Source: PVC group bacterium (GTDB lineage Bacteria; Verrucomicrobiota; Kiritimatiellia; UBA8416). Taken from it: DNA of 64,000 bases. The notes beneath the pieces were generated by a model. It searched no databases. It was not told where the DNA came from and saw only the letters and a list, made by a program, of their open reading frames with translations. Positions 56,107 through 64,000 of the stretch are shown piece by piece. Position 1 is the first letter of the stretch; each line of letters opens with the position of its first letter. The position numbers and the translations under genes were made by a program. The DNA is taken from the NCBI GenBank assembly GCA_003567005.1, contig PXBF01000111.1, forward strand, positions 1 to 64,000, in the 5' to 3' direction.

Positions 56107-57486
56107 TCAGGGTTTAGCGTCGCGCAACCTTTTGTCTTGCTGCCGTAATGAGGCAAGTTCCTCGCGCAGGGGGTCGATGCGGGTTGCGAGGTATTCCTTC
56201 AGCCAAATGTCTTCGATACATCCGTCAAAGGCCGCATGGATTTCTTTTTCGAGTTGTTCTGCCTCATTGACAACGTCTTGTAGACCATGCAGGGCATGAC
56301 CTCCGAGCTGTGGATTGGCGGCACTCGTGCGTCGCGGTTGTTGCCGCGCCAGTACGCCGAGTTGCCGGGCATCGCGTATATGCTGCCAACCGCGATCGCG
56401 TAATTTCGTTAGCGTAGCCATGCTTTCTTGACAGGCGAGAAACCGCGTTTTCTCGCCGATTCTCTCCAAGACTTCCATACAGCGTTGCATGCCATCTGGC
56501 GGGCTATGCCCATCATGCAGGATGATGGCGACATGTAGTAAGGAATCCAGGCTTGCATCGATCGGATTGCATTGCACTTTGGCGACTGTATAGCGACTCC
56601 AGCCAGTGGCAATGACACCTTCAAAAGCAAAGCGTTGTGCTACCTGAACCCAGGCTACAGCATTTTCGGTATGCATGGCCGGATCGGTTATATCGGCATC
56701 GTATCCTTCCGAACCTTTATAGGCCGTAGCCCCCCAAAGTCTGATCCCATGGTTGTGAAAATTTTGGATATAGGCGGTTTTGAAGTGACCTTGCGTTGTG
56801 TCAGGGTTCCCATGGTATCCCCAGACCATGAGGTCGGATTTGGGGGCAAGTTTTCGTAACGCCGCGTCATCCCAGTCATTCATCATATCATGCCAGAGAA
56901 TAGGGCGTATACCTTGCTGGCGTAGATGATCAAGAATGGGATCCATGTGTTGCAGGTAAAGGGCGCCTTTGCCATGTTTTTCCATATATGCCTTGGTTGC
57001 CGGGTTCTTGCCGAATGTGTAGGCTTCATCTCCCCCCAGATGGAAATATCGGACATTTGGCATGAGAAGAAGCACATCGTCCACCATATTGCGCACTAGT
57101 GTGGCTGCGCCTGGCGCGAGTGGGTTCAATCCATCTTCGCGGTCGGGTACCTCACGTAGCGATTTATAATCTGGTATACTGAGTGGCGTTTCCATGTGTC
57201 CCAGACTTTGTACTAAAGGGACTAGTTCAAGGCCGAGTTGCGCCGCTTCCTTGCAAAAGCGTTTTATATCGGTGGCAGTATATGCTGTGGGGCTGCGGAA
57301 ACGCTTGTCCACGGTCCAGGGAAAGGCATCTTCCCATTCGATAAACACCATGTTGTAGCGTGCCGTGGCAAAAAGGTGAAGCAATTGGCACAAGCGATCT
57401 GCTGTCGGAGGTACGCCCTTTACATCCAGATGAATGCCGCGAAGGGGGACGATTGGCTCTTTTTTTGTGAATACATCATTTATCAT
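56107..57486 (-). CDS. GH20-like beta-N-acetylhexosaminidase
   Basis: 459 residues. RGIHLDVKGVPPTADRLCQL starts the barrel, and the catalytic pair is Asp153-Glu154 in YFHLGGDEAYTFG. PILWHDMMNDW, LMVWGYHG and ATGWSRYTVAKVQCNPIDAS complete the GH20 pattern. The C-terminus is a helical tail (LEKEIHAAFDGCIEDIWLKE). It would remove terminal GlcNAc or GalNAc residues. There is no signal peptide and no GH20b domain, so it is a short cytoplasmic type. It is convergent with the rhodanese gene. Confidence 0.88.
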   Translation of the reverse strand: MINDVFTKKEPIVPLRGIHLDVKGVPPTADRLCQLLHLFATARYNMVFIEWEDAFPWTVDKRFRSPTAYTATDIKRFCKEAAQLGLELVPLVQSLGHMETPLSIPDYKSLREVPDREDGLNPLAPGAATLVRNMVDDVLLLMPNVRYFHLGGDEAYTFGKNPATKAYMEKHGKGALYLQHMDPILDHLRQQGIRPILWHDMMNDWDDAALRKLAPKSDLMVWGYHGNPDTTQGHFKTAYIQNFHNHGIRLWGATAYKGSEGYDADITDPAMHTENAVAWVQVAQRFAFEGVIATGWSRYTVAKVQCNPIDASLDSLLHVAIILHDGHSPPDGMQRCMEVLERIGEKTRFLACQESMATLTKLRDRGWQHIRDARQLGVLARQQPRRTSAANPQLGGHALHGLQDVVNEAEQLEKEIHAAFDGCIEDIWLKEYLATRIDPLREELASLRQQDKRLRDAKP

Positions 57487-57642
57487 GTGTCAGTCCTACT
57501 GTACGGTATATCATTGCATGAGATCGTACAGACATCGTAATCAAAAAAACGACAAAAAAAGCCATCACGAAGGTTTGTCGCCATTCATTGGTAAGCCGAC
57601 CACCCACTGCGGTGGGCAAAAACGATTTGGTAACTGGGGGGA

Positions 57643-57715
57643 GATTAAGACGAAAGATTAAGTCAAAAGATTAGGTGAGGAGCATAAACAACCATTATCT
57701 TTCGCCCTCTAATCT
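57643..57715. repeat. GATTAAG-CGAAAGAT palindromic repeat, copy 1
   Basis: GATTAAGACGAAAGATTA (57643-57660) and the roughly complementary TATCTTTCGCCCTCTAATC (57697-57715) form an imperfect hairpin. The same element occurs at 60651-60752. It lies between divergent GH20-like and GH63-like genes. Confidence 0.6.
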
Positions 57716-57780
57716 ATTGACCGGGTAGTGTGAAAAAATAATTAAGTTATAGGTAAGACTTGCACGGGAAGGAAAATACG

Positions 57781-59049
57781 ATGCGTGGTGAGATTGAAAC
57801 GTATGCCGGTTTGATTCGGGATTATGCGCAGCAGAACTACCGGGAGATGTTCCGTGAGGCGGGCGGGGCTTTAGCGTATCCCTTTTTGACGCCGGGGAGT
57901 AAACAGTATGCGGATGTCTTGTGGGATTGGGATTCGTGGTTAACCGATGTGGCTTTGCGACAGCTTCTCGCGGATTCCGGAATGGCGGAGGATCGCGAGC
58001 AAGCATTGCCTTATGAGCGTGGGTGTATCCAGAATTTTCTGCAGGACGTGAAGCTGAATGGGTGGATTCCCATTTCCATTCCGCGCGGGGGCCGTAAGCC
58101 TCCCGAGGATGTTTTTGCTGCCAACATGCATAAGCCATGTCTCGCACAACATGCCGCCTTCCTTGTGCAGCAGGATGGCGGCGACGCGGAATGGGTGCGG
58201 GATCATGAAGGATTCTATGCGTTGCAGAAGTTTGTCAATTGCTACCGGAATCATCACCGGCATCCTTGTGGCATTTATGTTTGGCAAAATGATGGGGCCG
58301 TTGGCGTGGATAATGATCCATGTTCCTTTGATCGTCCGCCGCGGTCGTGTGGGTCGATCTACTTGAACTGCCTCATGCTAAAAGAGCTGCAGGCTATTTC
58401 CTATTTGGGAACCTGTCTGAACCTTGGCGAGGTTGCCGCGCAGTATCAGGAGGATGCCGATAAACTCAAGGCTGCGATCCAGGAGCATTGCTGGGATGAG
58501 CGGGATGGTTTTTTCTACAGTGTGGATTTCAATTTTATTGATCCCGCGTTACAGCCTCGTCGGCATGCAGGGCAAAGGCGCGATTGGCCTTGTTTGATCA
58601 TGCGGATTGGGGTGTGGTCCGGTTTTCTCGGATTGTGGTCGGGTGTGGCAACGCAAGCGCAGGCAGAGCGTGTCGTCAAGGAGCATTATCGCAACGAAAA
58701 GACCTTTCACGCGCCAGCGGGGGTACGAACGCTTTCCCGTATGGAAAAAATGTACAATGTACGAGGTTCGGGTGGTCCCTCTTCATGGCTAGGGCCGATC
58801 TGGGGTGTTTCGAATTACCTAACCTTTCGTGGGCTTTTGCGGTATGGATTCGAGGCTGATGCGCGGGCATTGGCGGCAAAGACGATTCGGTTGTTTGGTC
58901 GGGACATTGAACGTTTCGGGGGAATGCATGAGTATTATCAGCCGGAAAATGGGGAACCCATTTTGAATCGGGGATTCATGAATTGGAATCTACTGGTGTT
59001 GAATATGATTGCCTGGTTGGAAGGTAGGAATGTGGTGGAGGAGTTTTGA
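57781..59049 (+). CDS. GH63-like (alpha/alpha) barrel glycoside hydrolase
   Basis: 422 residues of an alpha/alpha6 barrel. VLWDWDSWLTDVAL, LNGWIPISIPRG, GIYVWQNDGAVGVDNDPCSF, GPSSWLGPIWGVSNYLTFRG and the closing MHEYYQPENGEPILNRGF match the trehalase/GH63 and mannosylglycerate hydrolase group. Acidic residues in the WDWDSW and WQNDGAVGVD loops are candidates for catalysis. The substrate is an alpha-glucoside or alpha-mannoside. There is no signal peptide. The ATG at 57781 follows GGGAAGGA; a longer frame from 57760 has no ribosome site. Confidence 0.82.
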   Translation: MRGEIETYAGLIRDYAQQNYREMFREAGGALAYPFLTPGSKQYADVLWDWDSWLTDVALRQLLADSGMAEDREQALPYERGCIQNFLQDVKLNGWIPISIPRGGRKPPEDVFAANMHKPCLAQHAAFLVQQDGGDAEWVRDHEGFYALQKFVNCYRNHHRHPCGIYVWQNDGAVGVDNDPCSFDRPPRSCGSIYLNCLMLKELQAISYLGTCLNLGEVAAQYQEDADKLKAAIQEHCWDERDGFFYSVDFNFIDPALQPRRHAGQRRDWPCLIMRIGVWSGFLGLWSGVATQAQAERVVKEHYRNEKTFHAPAGVRTLSRMEKMYNVRGSGGPSSWLGPIWGVSNYLTFRGLLRYGFEADARALAAKTIRLFGRDIERFGGMHEYYQPENGEPILNRGFMNWNLLVLNMIAWLEGRNVVEEF

Positions 59050-59261
59050 GGGAAACGATTCCGTATACTCCAGCCTTTTGGGGGCATTCGGATTACGATT
59101 ACGGGCGAGGATTACGGGTTACGATTACGGATTATGATTGAAAGACACTTCATGGTGCGTCATTGGCATGCCCCTTTTTTTTAAGAAAGCGGGATTCGGC
59201 TGCGTATATAAGGATATACGAGGTACATCAGGGGACTTATCGATTCCAGCGAGGAGCAAAA

Positions 59262-60590
59262 ATGCGTAAGATGCGCTTGTTGGTGGGGCTTTACGGGATG
59301 GTTCTGTTGGCGGTGATTGTGCCGCGGGCGGATGGGTATTGTAAATGGGTGGGAAAGTACCGCGAGCAGCAATTGCGGTTGTGGAATCTCGAAGATGAGA
59401 ATTTGAGTCTTCGGGAGGAGTTAGATACGTGGAAGATGCGCCATGAGGAATTGGATTCTGCGTATGAGCGAGACGGCATTCCTGCGTTGGACCCCCGCTC
59501 TGGTTTGCAGCGGTTCCAGATGATTTCTTTCCGACAAACGCCATTGGTTGACGTAGTTACGAGGCTCAATGATAAGCTTGGATCGGTTGATGCCAATCAA
59601 TTCGAGGATGCCATTGCGAGGCGTCGGGCGCGGATTGTGGCGTTGGAGTCAGAAATCGAACAACTGAATGACATGAAGAAGGCTGATCTATTAAGACGGA
59701 TTGCGCTTGATTTGCTCAAAGGTACGGAAAAGTTGATGGATATCCCTATTACGTTTAGTGCCTTGGATATATCTGTTGCCGAAACTCTTGGAATTTTGGC
59801 CGATGTTGCCAATCTTGCATATGAAGTTGATAATGGTGTTGCTCGTCTGGTTCCTAGATTGGAGCACCGTCCGATCCCTAAAGATGAATTAAGCGTGGAC
59901 GAGATCACATCGCGGGTGAAGGACCTTTATGATGAGAAACATGGGCATCACATGTTTCGTCCCTACAGAGCAAAACAGCAGCTTCTGTTTGCTGAAGAGG
60001 GGCTACAGAAAGCGATCGATGAAGGATATGTGGAGAGTCGCACTGAAGAAATAAAAATTGATTTTTTCGGTCGTTCTTCAACAAACGTGCTTGTGCATTT
60101 GTTGACGCCCACAGGGGTGGACCGGTTTCGTTATTTGGCTCGTTATAATCGATCAGGAAAGAGCCAATCCATTCGCGTGGCAACGCCGGAAAGTCGCCGG
60201 TTGCCAGGTCAAAATGAAAGCGATCTTTATTTTAGGCAGGAACCAAGCGATGTAAAATTATTGATTGCGGAGGAGGGTGCCGCAACAGACTTGGTTTTTC
60301 GGGATTTTGACACACGTGAGCCGCTTGAGTCTGGTGCTGATTGGCGCAGCCTTTTGCAAGCGGAACGCCACGATAGAGAGCATTCGGGGTTTTTAAGGCT
60401 CAGGCAACCTGAACCTCGGTCTGGCATTTATGTGTATTATGGGCTGGATGTAGAAGGTATTCGTCCTGAGGATCAGCACTATTTTGTTCGTGAGCGCGCG
60501 TATCGATTAGAAGAATTGCACAAGCATGAATTGGGATACTTTTTGCGGATTCCCGAATACTTGCGAGAAGATGCACATGGTTTCTGGTAA
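59262..60590 (+). CDS. Membrane-anchored or periplasmic coiled-coil protein with STN-like segments
   Basis: 442 residues. An N-terminal hydrophobic segment (MRLLVGLYGMVLLAVIVPRA) serves as signal or anchor. Coiled coil covers about residues 35-80 (LWNLEDENLSLREELDTWKM) and 105-150. Two short segments, FQMISFRQTPLVDVVTRLND and ITFSALDISVAETLGILADV, look like secretin/TonB short N-terminal (STN) folds. The C-terminal 200 residues are beta-rich, with no known domain. The start at 59262 follows GAGGAG. It precedes the alpha-2-macroglobulin gene on the same strand, so an envelope role is plausible. Confidence 0.7.
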   Translation: MRKMRLLVGLYGMVLLAVIVPRADGYCKWVGKYREQQLRLWNLEDENLSLREELDTWKMRHEELDSAYERDGIPALDPRSGLQRFQMISFRQTPLVDVVTRLNDKLGSVDANQFEDAIARRRARIVALESEIEQLNDMKKADLLRRIALDLLKGTEKLMDIPITFSALDISVAETLGILADVANLAYEVDNGVARLVPRLEHRPIPKDELSVDEITSRVKDLYDEKHGHHMFRPYRAKQQLLFAEEGLQKAIDEGYVESRTEEIKIDFFGRSSTNVLVHLLTPTGVDRFRYLARYNRSGKSQSIRVATPESRRLPGQNESDLYFRQEPSDVKLLIAEEGAATDLVFRDFDTREPLESGADWRSLLQAERHDREHSGFLRLRQPEPRSGIYVYYGLDVEGIRPEDQHYFVRERAYRLEELHKHELGYFLRIPEYLREDAHGFW

Positions 60591-60593
60591 GGG

Positions 60594-60625
60594 TTGCCAA
60601 GATGATGCGGGAATGAAACTTTTGC
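60594..60625. repeat. Dispersed repeat TTGCCAAGATGATGCGG, fourth copy
   Basis: Begins 4 bp after the upstream stop codon. Shares CCAAGATGATGCGG followed by GAAAC with the copies at 25872, 32987 and 49981 (the last on the opposite strand). Confidence 0.65.
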
Positions 60626-60650
60626 ATGGAGGATGCGTTCGTGCAGGAGA

Positions 60651-60752
60651 GATTAAGGCGAAAGATTAGGTGGATCCATGTTTCGCGTAAAGCTACGCAG
60701 GACAAGAAGATTAGGGGAAATGCAGAGGTAACCTTTATCTTTCGCCCTAATC
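60651..60752. repeat. GATTAAG-CGAAAGAT palindromic repeat, copy 2
   Basis: GATTAAGGCGAAAGATTAGG (60651-60670) pairs with CTTTATCTTTCGCCCTAATC (60733-60752) at 17 of 20 positions. Same element as 57643-57715. A GCGTAAAGCTACGC sub-palindrome lies inside near 60685. It separates the coiled-coil protein gene from the alpha-2-macroglobulin gene. Confidence 0.65.
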
Positions 60753-60827
60753 TGCATTTGAACTGATGAAGTTACTGGTTAATATCTTGTAGTACAGGTT
60801 GGTGTTAGTAATGAATGGGGGGCGATT

Positions 60828-63800
60828 ATGAAGACGTGTTGGGTGGCGGTGTGGGGTTGTACGGTTTTGTTGCTTTCGGCTTTGCGGCTTGAGGCGAATG
60901 TGATCGGGTTTGATGAGCGGTTTGCCTTGGCGGAAGATCGCGCGGACGTTCTTGAGGCGTTGATTCCCGGAACGGAGGACTTTTTCTACTATCACGCCTT
61001 GCATTATCAGCAACAGGGGGATTTTGCCAGCGCGCAGGCGATGATTGATGCGGGTGTCCGTGCGAATTTGCGGACGGCACGCATACAGGAACTGGAGCAT
61101 CGGCAGGTGCTTTTGACTTATCATGATAATCCCGACCGGACGATTACGCATTTGATTCGGCACCTGCGGCCTAATCTGAGCCATCAGCGCCGTCAGCTCA
61201 CGCGTGAGGTGCACTTACCGGTCGTCCTGGACCCGTCACGCATTGATTCCGAACGACTGATGCGTACGGAGCTAGAGCGGGAAAGCCGCAATGTCGGCGG
61301 TTTTACATCGGCGTCCTACGATTGGCTGGTGGAGCAGTCCCTGACGCCGGCGCAGCGTCGTGACCTGCTACGCAGATTGGACCGGCCGGATTATGCGGGC
61401 ATTGTGCAGCTTATTGCGCAGGATCTTCAGCATGAACGCAGCGGTGGCTTCGGTTCGCATGCTGTACATGGGTTGCTGCTGATCGATCAGCTTGAGGAAC
61501 TATTGGAAATCATGCCGGCGTTAATCAGGGAAACACCCTTTATCCATGCGTATCTGGCGAAGCTGCGTCCAGCGGAGGGTTCGAACTGGGAACAGGATGA
61601 TGCTGCCACACTGGCTTACCTGGAGCGGCTGGCTGCTTTTACGGATCGGCTGCCACCATCGCAGAATTCCTTGAAGGCGAATGTGCTGTATCATCGTCTG
61701 GTTTTCGAACGCAAACAGGGCCGTTATGATCGTGACCTTTTCCTGGCGTATATTCGGTTGCCGCGTCCGGTCTCCTATGTGAGTCCGCATTACCGACAGC
61801 AGGATGCGTTCAGGCTTCATCCCGTGAATTTGGCTGCGGATTTTCAGACCGTAACCTTGCTGCCGCCCATTGGTTCAGATGAGTCGCTTGTACGGGCGCA
61901 TTTGCTGCATTTTCTACAATCGGAGGATCGCGATGCTTTTGCCGATTACATTGAGTCGGAATATCTGAAGCGTATTTTTGCCGAGACGCGGATGATCAAC
62001 GGGATTGGAGATCAGGAAAGTTTGTTTGCCTTGTTGCGTCCGGAAGAGGTGCAGCGGTTGCGGGATCGCATTGATATTGAACTGTTGCCAACGAACCCAA
62101 CGGTGATTGCTCCCGATGCCAGTGTCTCGTTGGATGTTGCGCTCAAGAATGTCGAATCGCTACTGATCAAAGTATTCGAGATCCATGCAGCGGCGTATTA
62201 CCGTCAACACCTCTCGGACTTGTCTGCCGATATTGATTTAGATGGATTGGTGCCGAACTACCAGCGCACGGTGACGTACGATTTGCCTCCGATGCGCAGG
62301 CATATTGCGCGGTTTGATTTTCCCGAGCTGAAAGAACCCGGCGTATATGTTGTCGAGTTGATCGGTAATGGTGTCAGTAGTCGGGCATTGATTGAGAAGG
62401 GCAGCCTGCGCTACAGCGAACGGGTCAGTGCGGCTGGTCATGTGTTCAGGGTGTATGATCATGCAGGAAACTGGCTGCAGGATGCCACGTTGTGGACGGT
62501 TGGACGCGAATATACGGCTGACGAGGACGGCGAAATTGTGGTGCCTTTTGCCAGTCAGGCACGCAAACAGAAAATGATTCTACAGCATGGAAATCTGGCA
62601 ACATTGGCGCAGTGGACGCAGCAGGCAGAGGCATATCAGCTTGATGCCACGATTCATGTTGAGCGCGAGATGTTGATTGCCGGGGAAATGTGCCGGATAC
62701 TGGTGCGGCCGCGCTTGACGGTATCCGGGGCAACGGCTGACATTGGTTTGCTGGAGGATGTGAAACTGACCATTCGCTCCACGGATCTGGATGGTAGTTC
62801 CGCGGAACGGGAGGTGACAGATTTTGTCCTGCATAATGATCGGGAAAGCATCCACGCGTTCCGGGTGCCGCATCGTTTACGCGAGCTGACTGTGACCCTA
62901 AGCGGGACGGTGGAGAACCTACAGAGCGGCACGCGTGACTCGTATGCCCGCGCGGTAACGATTCCTGTTAACGGTATCGATGCTACGGAGCATATCGAGA
63001 ATCTATTTCTGCGGCGTACATCGGAGGGATACTTTGTAGAGGTGCGCGGCCGCAATGGTGAGGTACTGGATGATCGTCCGCTTAGGCTGACGATTGATAA
63101 TCGCTACATGACACGAGATATTAACCTGTCACTAAAAACCGATGCATACGGACGGGCTGCATTGGGCGCGTTACAGGATGTTGTTTCCGTGGAGGTTCGC
63201 GCCACAGAAGATGCAGGCACAGCCACTTGGAAAATGGAAGATCACCACGTATTGCTACAGGATCGTTACGATTTGGCCGTTGGCGAGACGCTATCTCTAC
63301 CGTGGACGCGGGGCGAATTGCCCGTCCAACAAGCGGTGTCATTGCTGGAGATGCGCGGTCGAATGCCAGCTCGAAACATGATTGATCATGTGACAATTGC
63401 CGACGGTTATCTGACGATTCAGGGATTAGACGCGGGTGATTATCTTTTGACGGACCGTGAATCAGGGGCAGGCATCACGTTGCGTGTCGGGCTGCCCGCA
63501 GGAGCTGCCGGCGATATGCCGCCACGCCGTATGAATCGCCCCAGTCTGCAAATTGGTGCATTTGCGGCTGATGAGGATGCCGTTTCCTTTCAAGTATTGG
63601 GCGCAACATCGGATACGCGCGTACATGCAATCGCGACGCGTTATGTGCATCCTGCCAGCATCGATCTATTGCAACCTTTCCTGTTGTCGCATCCATCCAT
63701 CTGGCGTGCCGGGATGCCGGAATCGATTTATCTTTCCGGCCGCTCGCTCGGTGATGAGTTCCGCTACGTGATGGAGCGTAAGTCAGGACGTATTTTTCCG

Positions 63801-64000
63801 GGCAACATGTTGACGCGTCCCAGCCTGATTCTGAATCCGTGGCGGTTGCGCGATACGACGACTGATGATGAGCGGGTTGCGGCAGGCGAAACATGGGAGC
63901 AGATGCGCAGGCAGCATGCTGGGAGAGCGGAGCGCGAGCGTGCCTTGCGTGTAGCAGAAAGCCGTGCCGAGCCCGGGGTAGCTTTCCCCACATTGGACTT
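60828..64000 (+). CDS. Bacterial alpha-2-macroglobulin family protein, 5' part (runs off window)
   Basis: The frame is open from the ATG at 60828 (signal peptide VAVWGCTVLLLSALRLEANV) to the window end, more than 1,050 codons. The N-terminal 300 residues are helical (FFYYHALHYQQQGDFASAQA). From about residue 420, tandem macroglobulin-like beta domains begin: IELLPTNPTVIAPDASVSLD, VKNVESLLIKVFEI-type strands, and HVFRVYDHAGNWLQDATLWT. Bacterial A2Ms are periplasmic protease traps. The thioester motif would lie beyond the window, so it cannot be checked. A GGGGGG ribosome site precedes the start. Confidence 0.78.
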   Translation, partial: MKTCWVAVWGCTVLLLSALRLEANVIGFDERFALAEDRADVLEALIPGTEDFFYYHALHYQQQGDFASAQAMIDAGVRANLRTARIQELEHRQVLLTYHDNPDRTITHLIRHLRPNLSHQRRQLTREVHLPVVLDPSRIDSERLMRTELERESRNVGGFTSASYDWLVEQSLTPAQRRDLLRRLDRPDYAGIVQLIAQDLQHERSGGFGSHAVHGLLLIDQLEELLEIMPALIRETPFIHAYLAKLRPAEGSNWEQDDAATLAYLERLAAFTDRLPPSQNSLKANVLYHRLVFERKQGRYDRDLFLAYIRLPRPVSYVSPHYRQQDAFRLHPVNLAADFQTVTLLPPIGSDESLVRAHLLHFLQSEDRDAFADYIESEYLKRIFAETRMINGIGDQESLFALLRPEEVQRLRDRIDIELLPTNPTVIAPDASVSLDVALKNVESLLIKVFEIHAAAYYRQHLSDLSADIDLDGLVPNYQRTVTYDLPPMRRHIARFDFPELKEPGVYVVELIGNGVSSRALIEKGSLRYSERVSAAGHVFRVYDHAGNWLQDATLWTVGREYTADEDGEIVVPFASQARKQKMILQHGNLATLAQWTQQAEAYQLDATIHVEREMLIAGEMCRILVRPRLTVSGATADIGLLEDVKLTIRSTDLDGSSAEREVTDFVLHNDRESIHAFRVPHRLRELTVTLSGTVENLQSGTRDSYARAVTIPVNGIDATEHIENLFLRRTSEGYFVEVRGRNGEVLDDRPLRLTIDNRYMTRDINLSLKTDAYGRAALGALQDVVSVEVRATEDAGTATWKMEDHHVLLQDRYDLAVGETLSLPWTRGELPVQQAVSLLEMRGRMPARNMIDHVTIADGYLTIQGLDAGDYLLTDRESGAGITLRVGLPAGAAGDMPPRRMNRPSLQIGAFAADEDAVSFQVLGATSDTRVHAIATRYVHPASIDLLQPFLLSHPSIWRAGMPESIYLSGRSLGDEFRYVMERKSGRIFPGNMLTRPSLILNPWRLRDTTTDDERVAAGETWEQMRRQHAGRAERERALRVAESRAEPGVAFPTLD

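Overview
The window looks like a chromosomal segment of a Gram-negative bacterium of the PVC group, most plausibly Kiritimatiellota or a nearby Verrucomicrobiota lineage. This is inferred from gene content, not from a marker-gene search. The clues are a Cys-type sulfatase among many carbohydrate-active enzymes, XylR-type regulators (LacI-like sensor plus AraC helix-turn-helix), a very large secreted PDZ/HEAT protein, an alpha-2-macroglobulin, lipid A-type acyltransferase and outer-membrane barrel genes, a standalone AICAR transformylase, and many short GC-rich repeats between genes.

Layout. Positions 1-7100 are an accessory stress and conflict patch: the start of a Fic gene behind a 74-bp palindrome, tRNA-Leu(CAA), a glutamate-type Na+ symporter, a VapBC-like pair, a methyltransferase, a nucleotidyltransferase pair, an AlkD-like DNA glycosylase, a small secreted protein and a metallophosphoesterase. 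Positions 7300-19800 are housekeeping: dnaK (behind a near-perfect sigma-54-like promoter), groES-groEL, rpoZ-smpB, proB-proA, hisC, purN-hisF-hisH and a 6-phosphofructokinase. Positions 19800-25740 hold two large AraC-type regulators, a secreted protein and an FAH-family hydrolase. Positions 26100-33000 run rhaB-parE-parC and then a degenerate histidine-kinase-like protein. Positions 33200-36850, on the minus strand, carry purH, a DUF2141/MipA-like outer-membrane protein, an acyl carrier protein and an LpxL-like acyltransferase.

Positions 37200-59050 form a carbohydrate-degradation region: the secreted PDZ/HEAT protein, a GH5-like enzyme, a sulfatase, a GH36-like enzyme, a GH101-like enzyme, GH20, GH63-like, an oxidoreductase, an M24 peptidase and a 777-residue unknown with an internal duplication. 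Nearly all of these enzymes lack signal peptides, so they probably work in the cytoplasm on imported oligosaccharides. The region also holds a chimeric gene remnant and an AAA ATPase gene lying between two 64-bp direct repeats. The window ends in a coiled-coil envelope protein and a truncated alpha-2-macroglobulin.

The signals most worth following are the sigma-54-like control of dnaK, a shared 13-residue C-terminal tail on the two secreted orphan proteins, the His-less kinase-like protein after the topoisomerase IV genes, the repeat-bounded ATPase with a perfect palindrome at its promoter, the chimeric pseudogene, and several families of dispersed intergenic repeats. No CRISPR array, rRNA operon, replication origin, transposase or integrase was seen.
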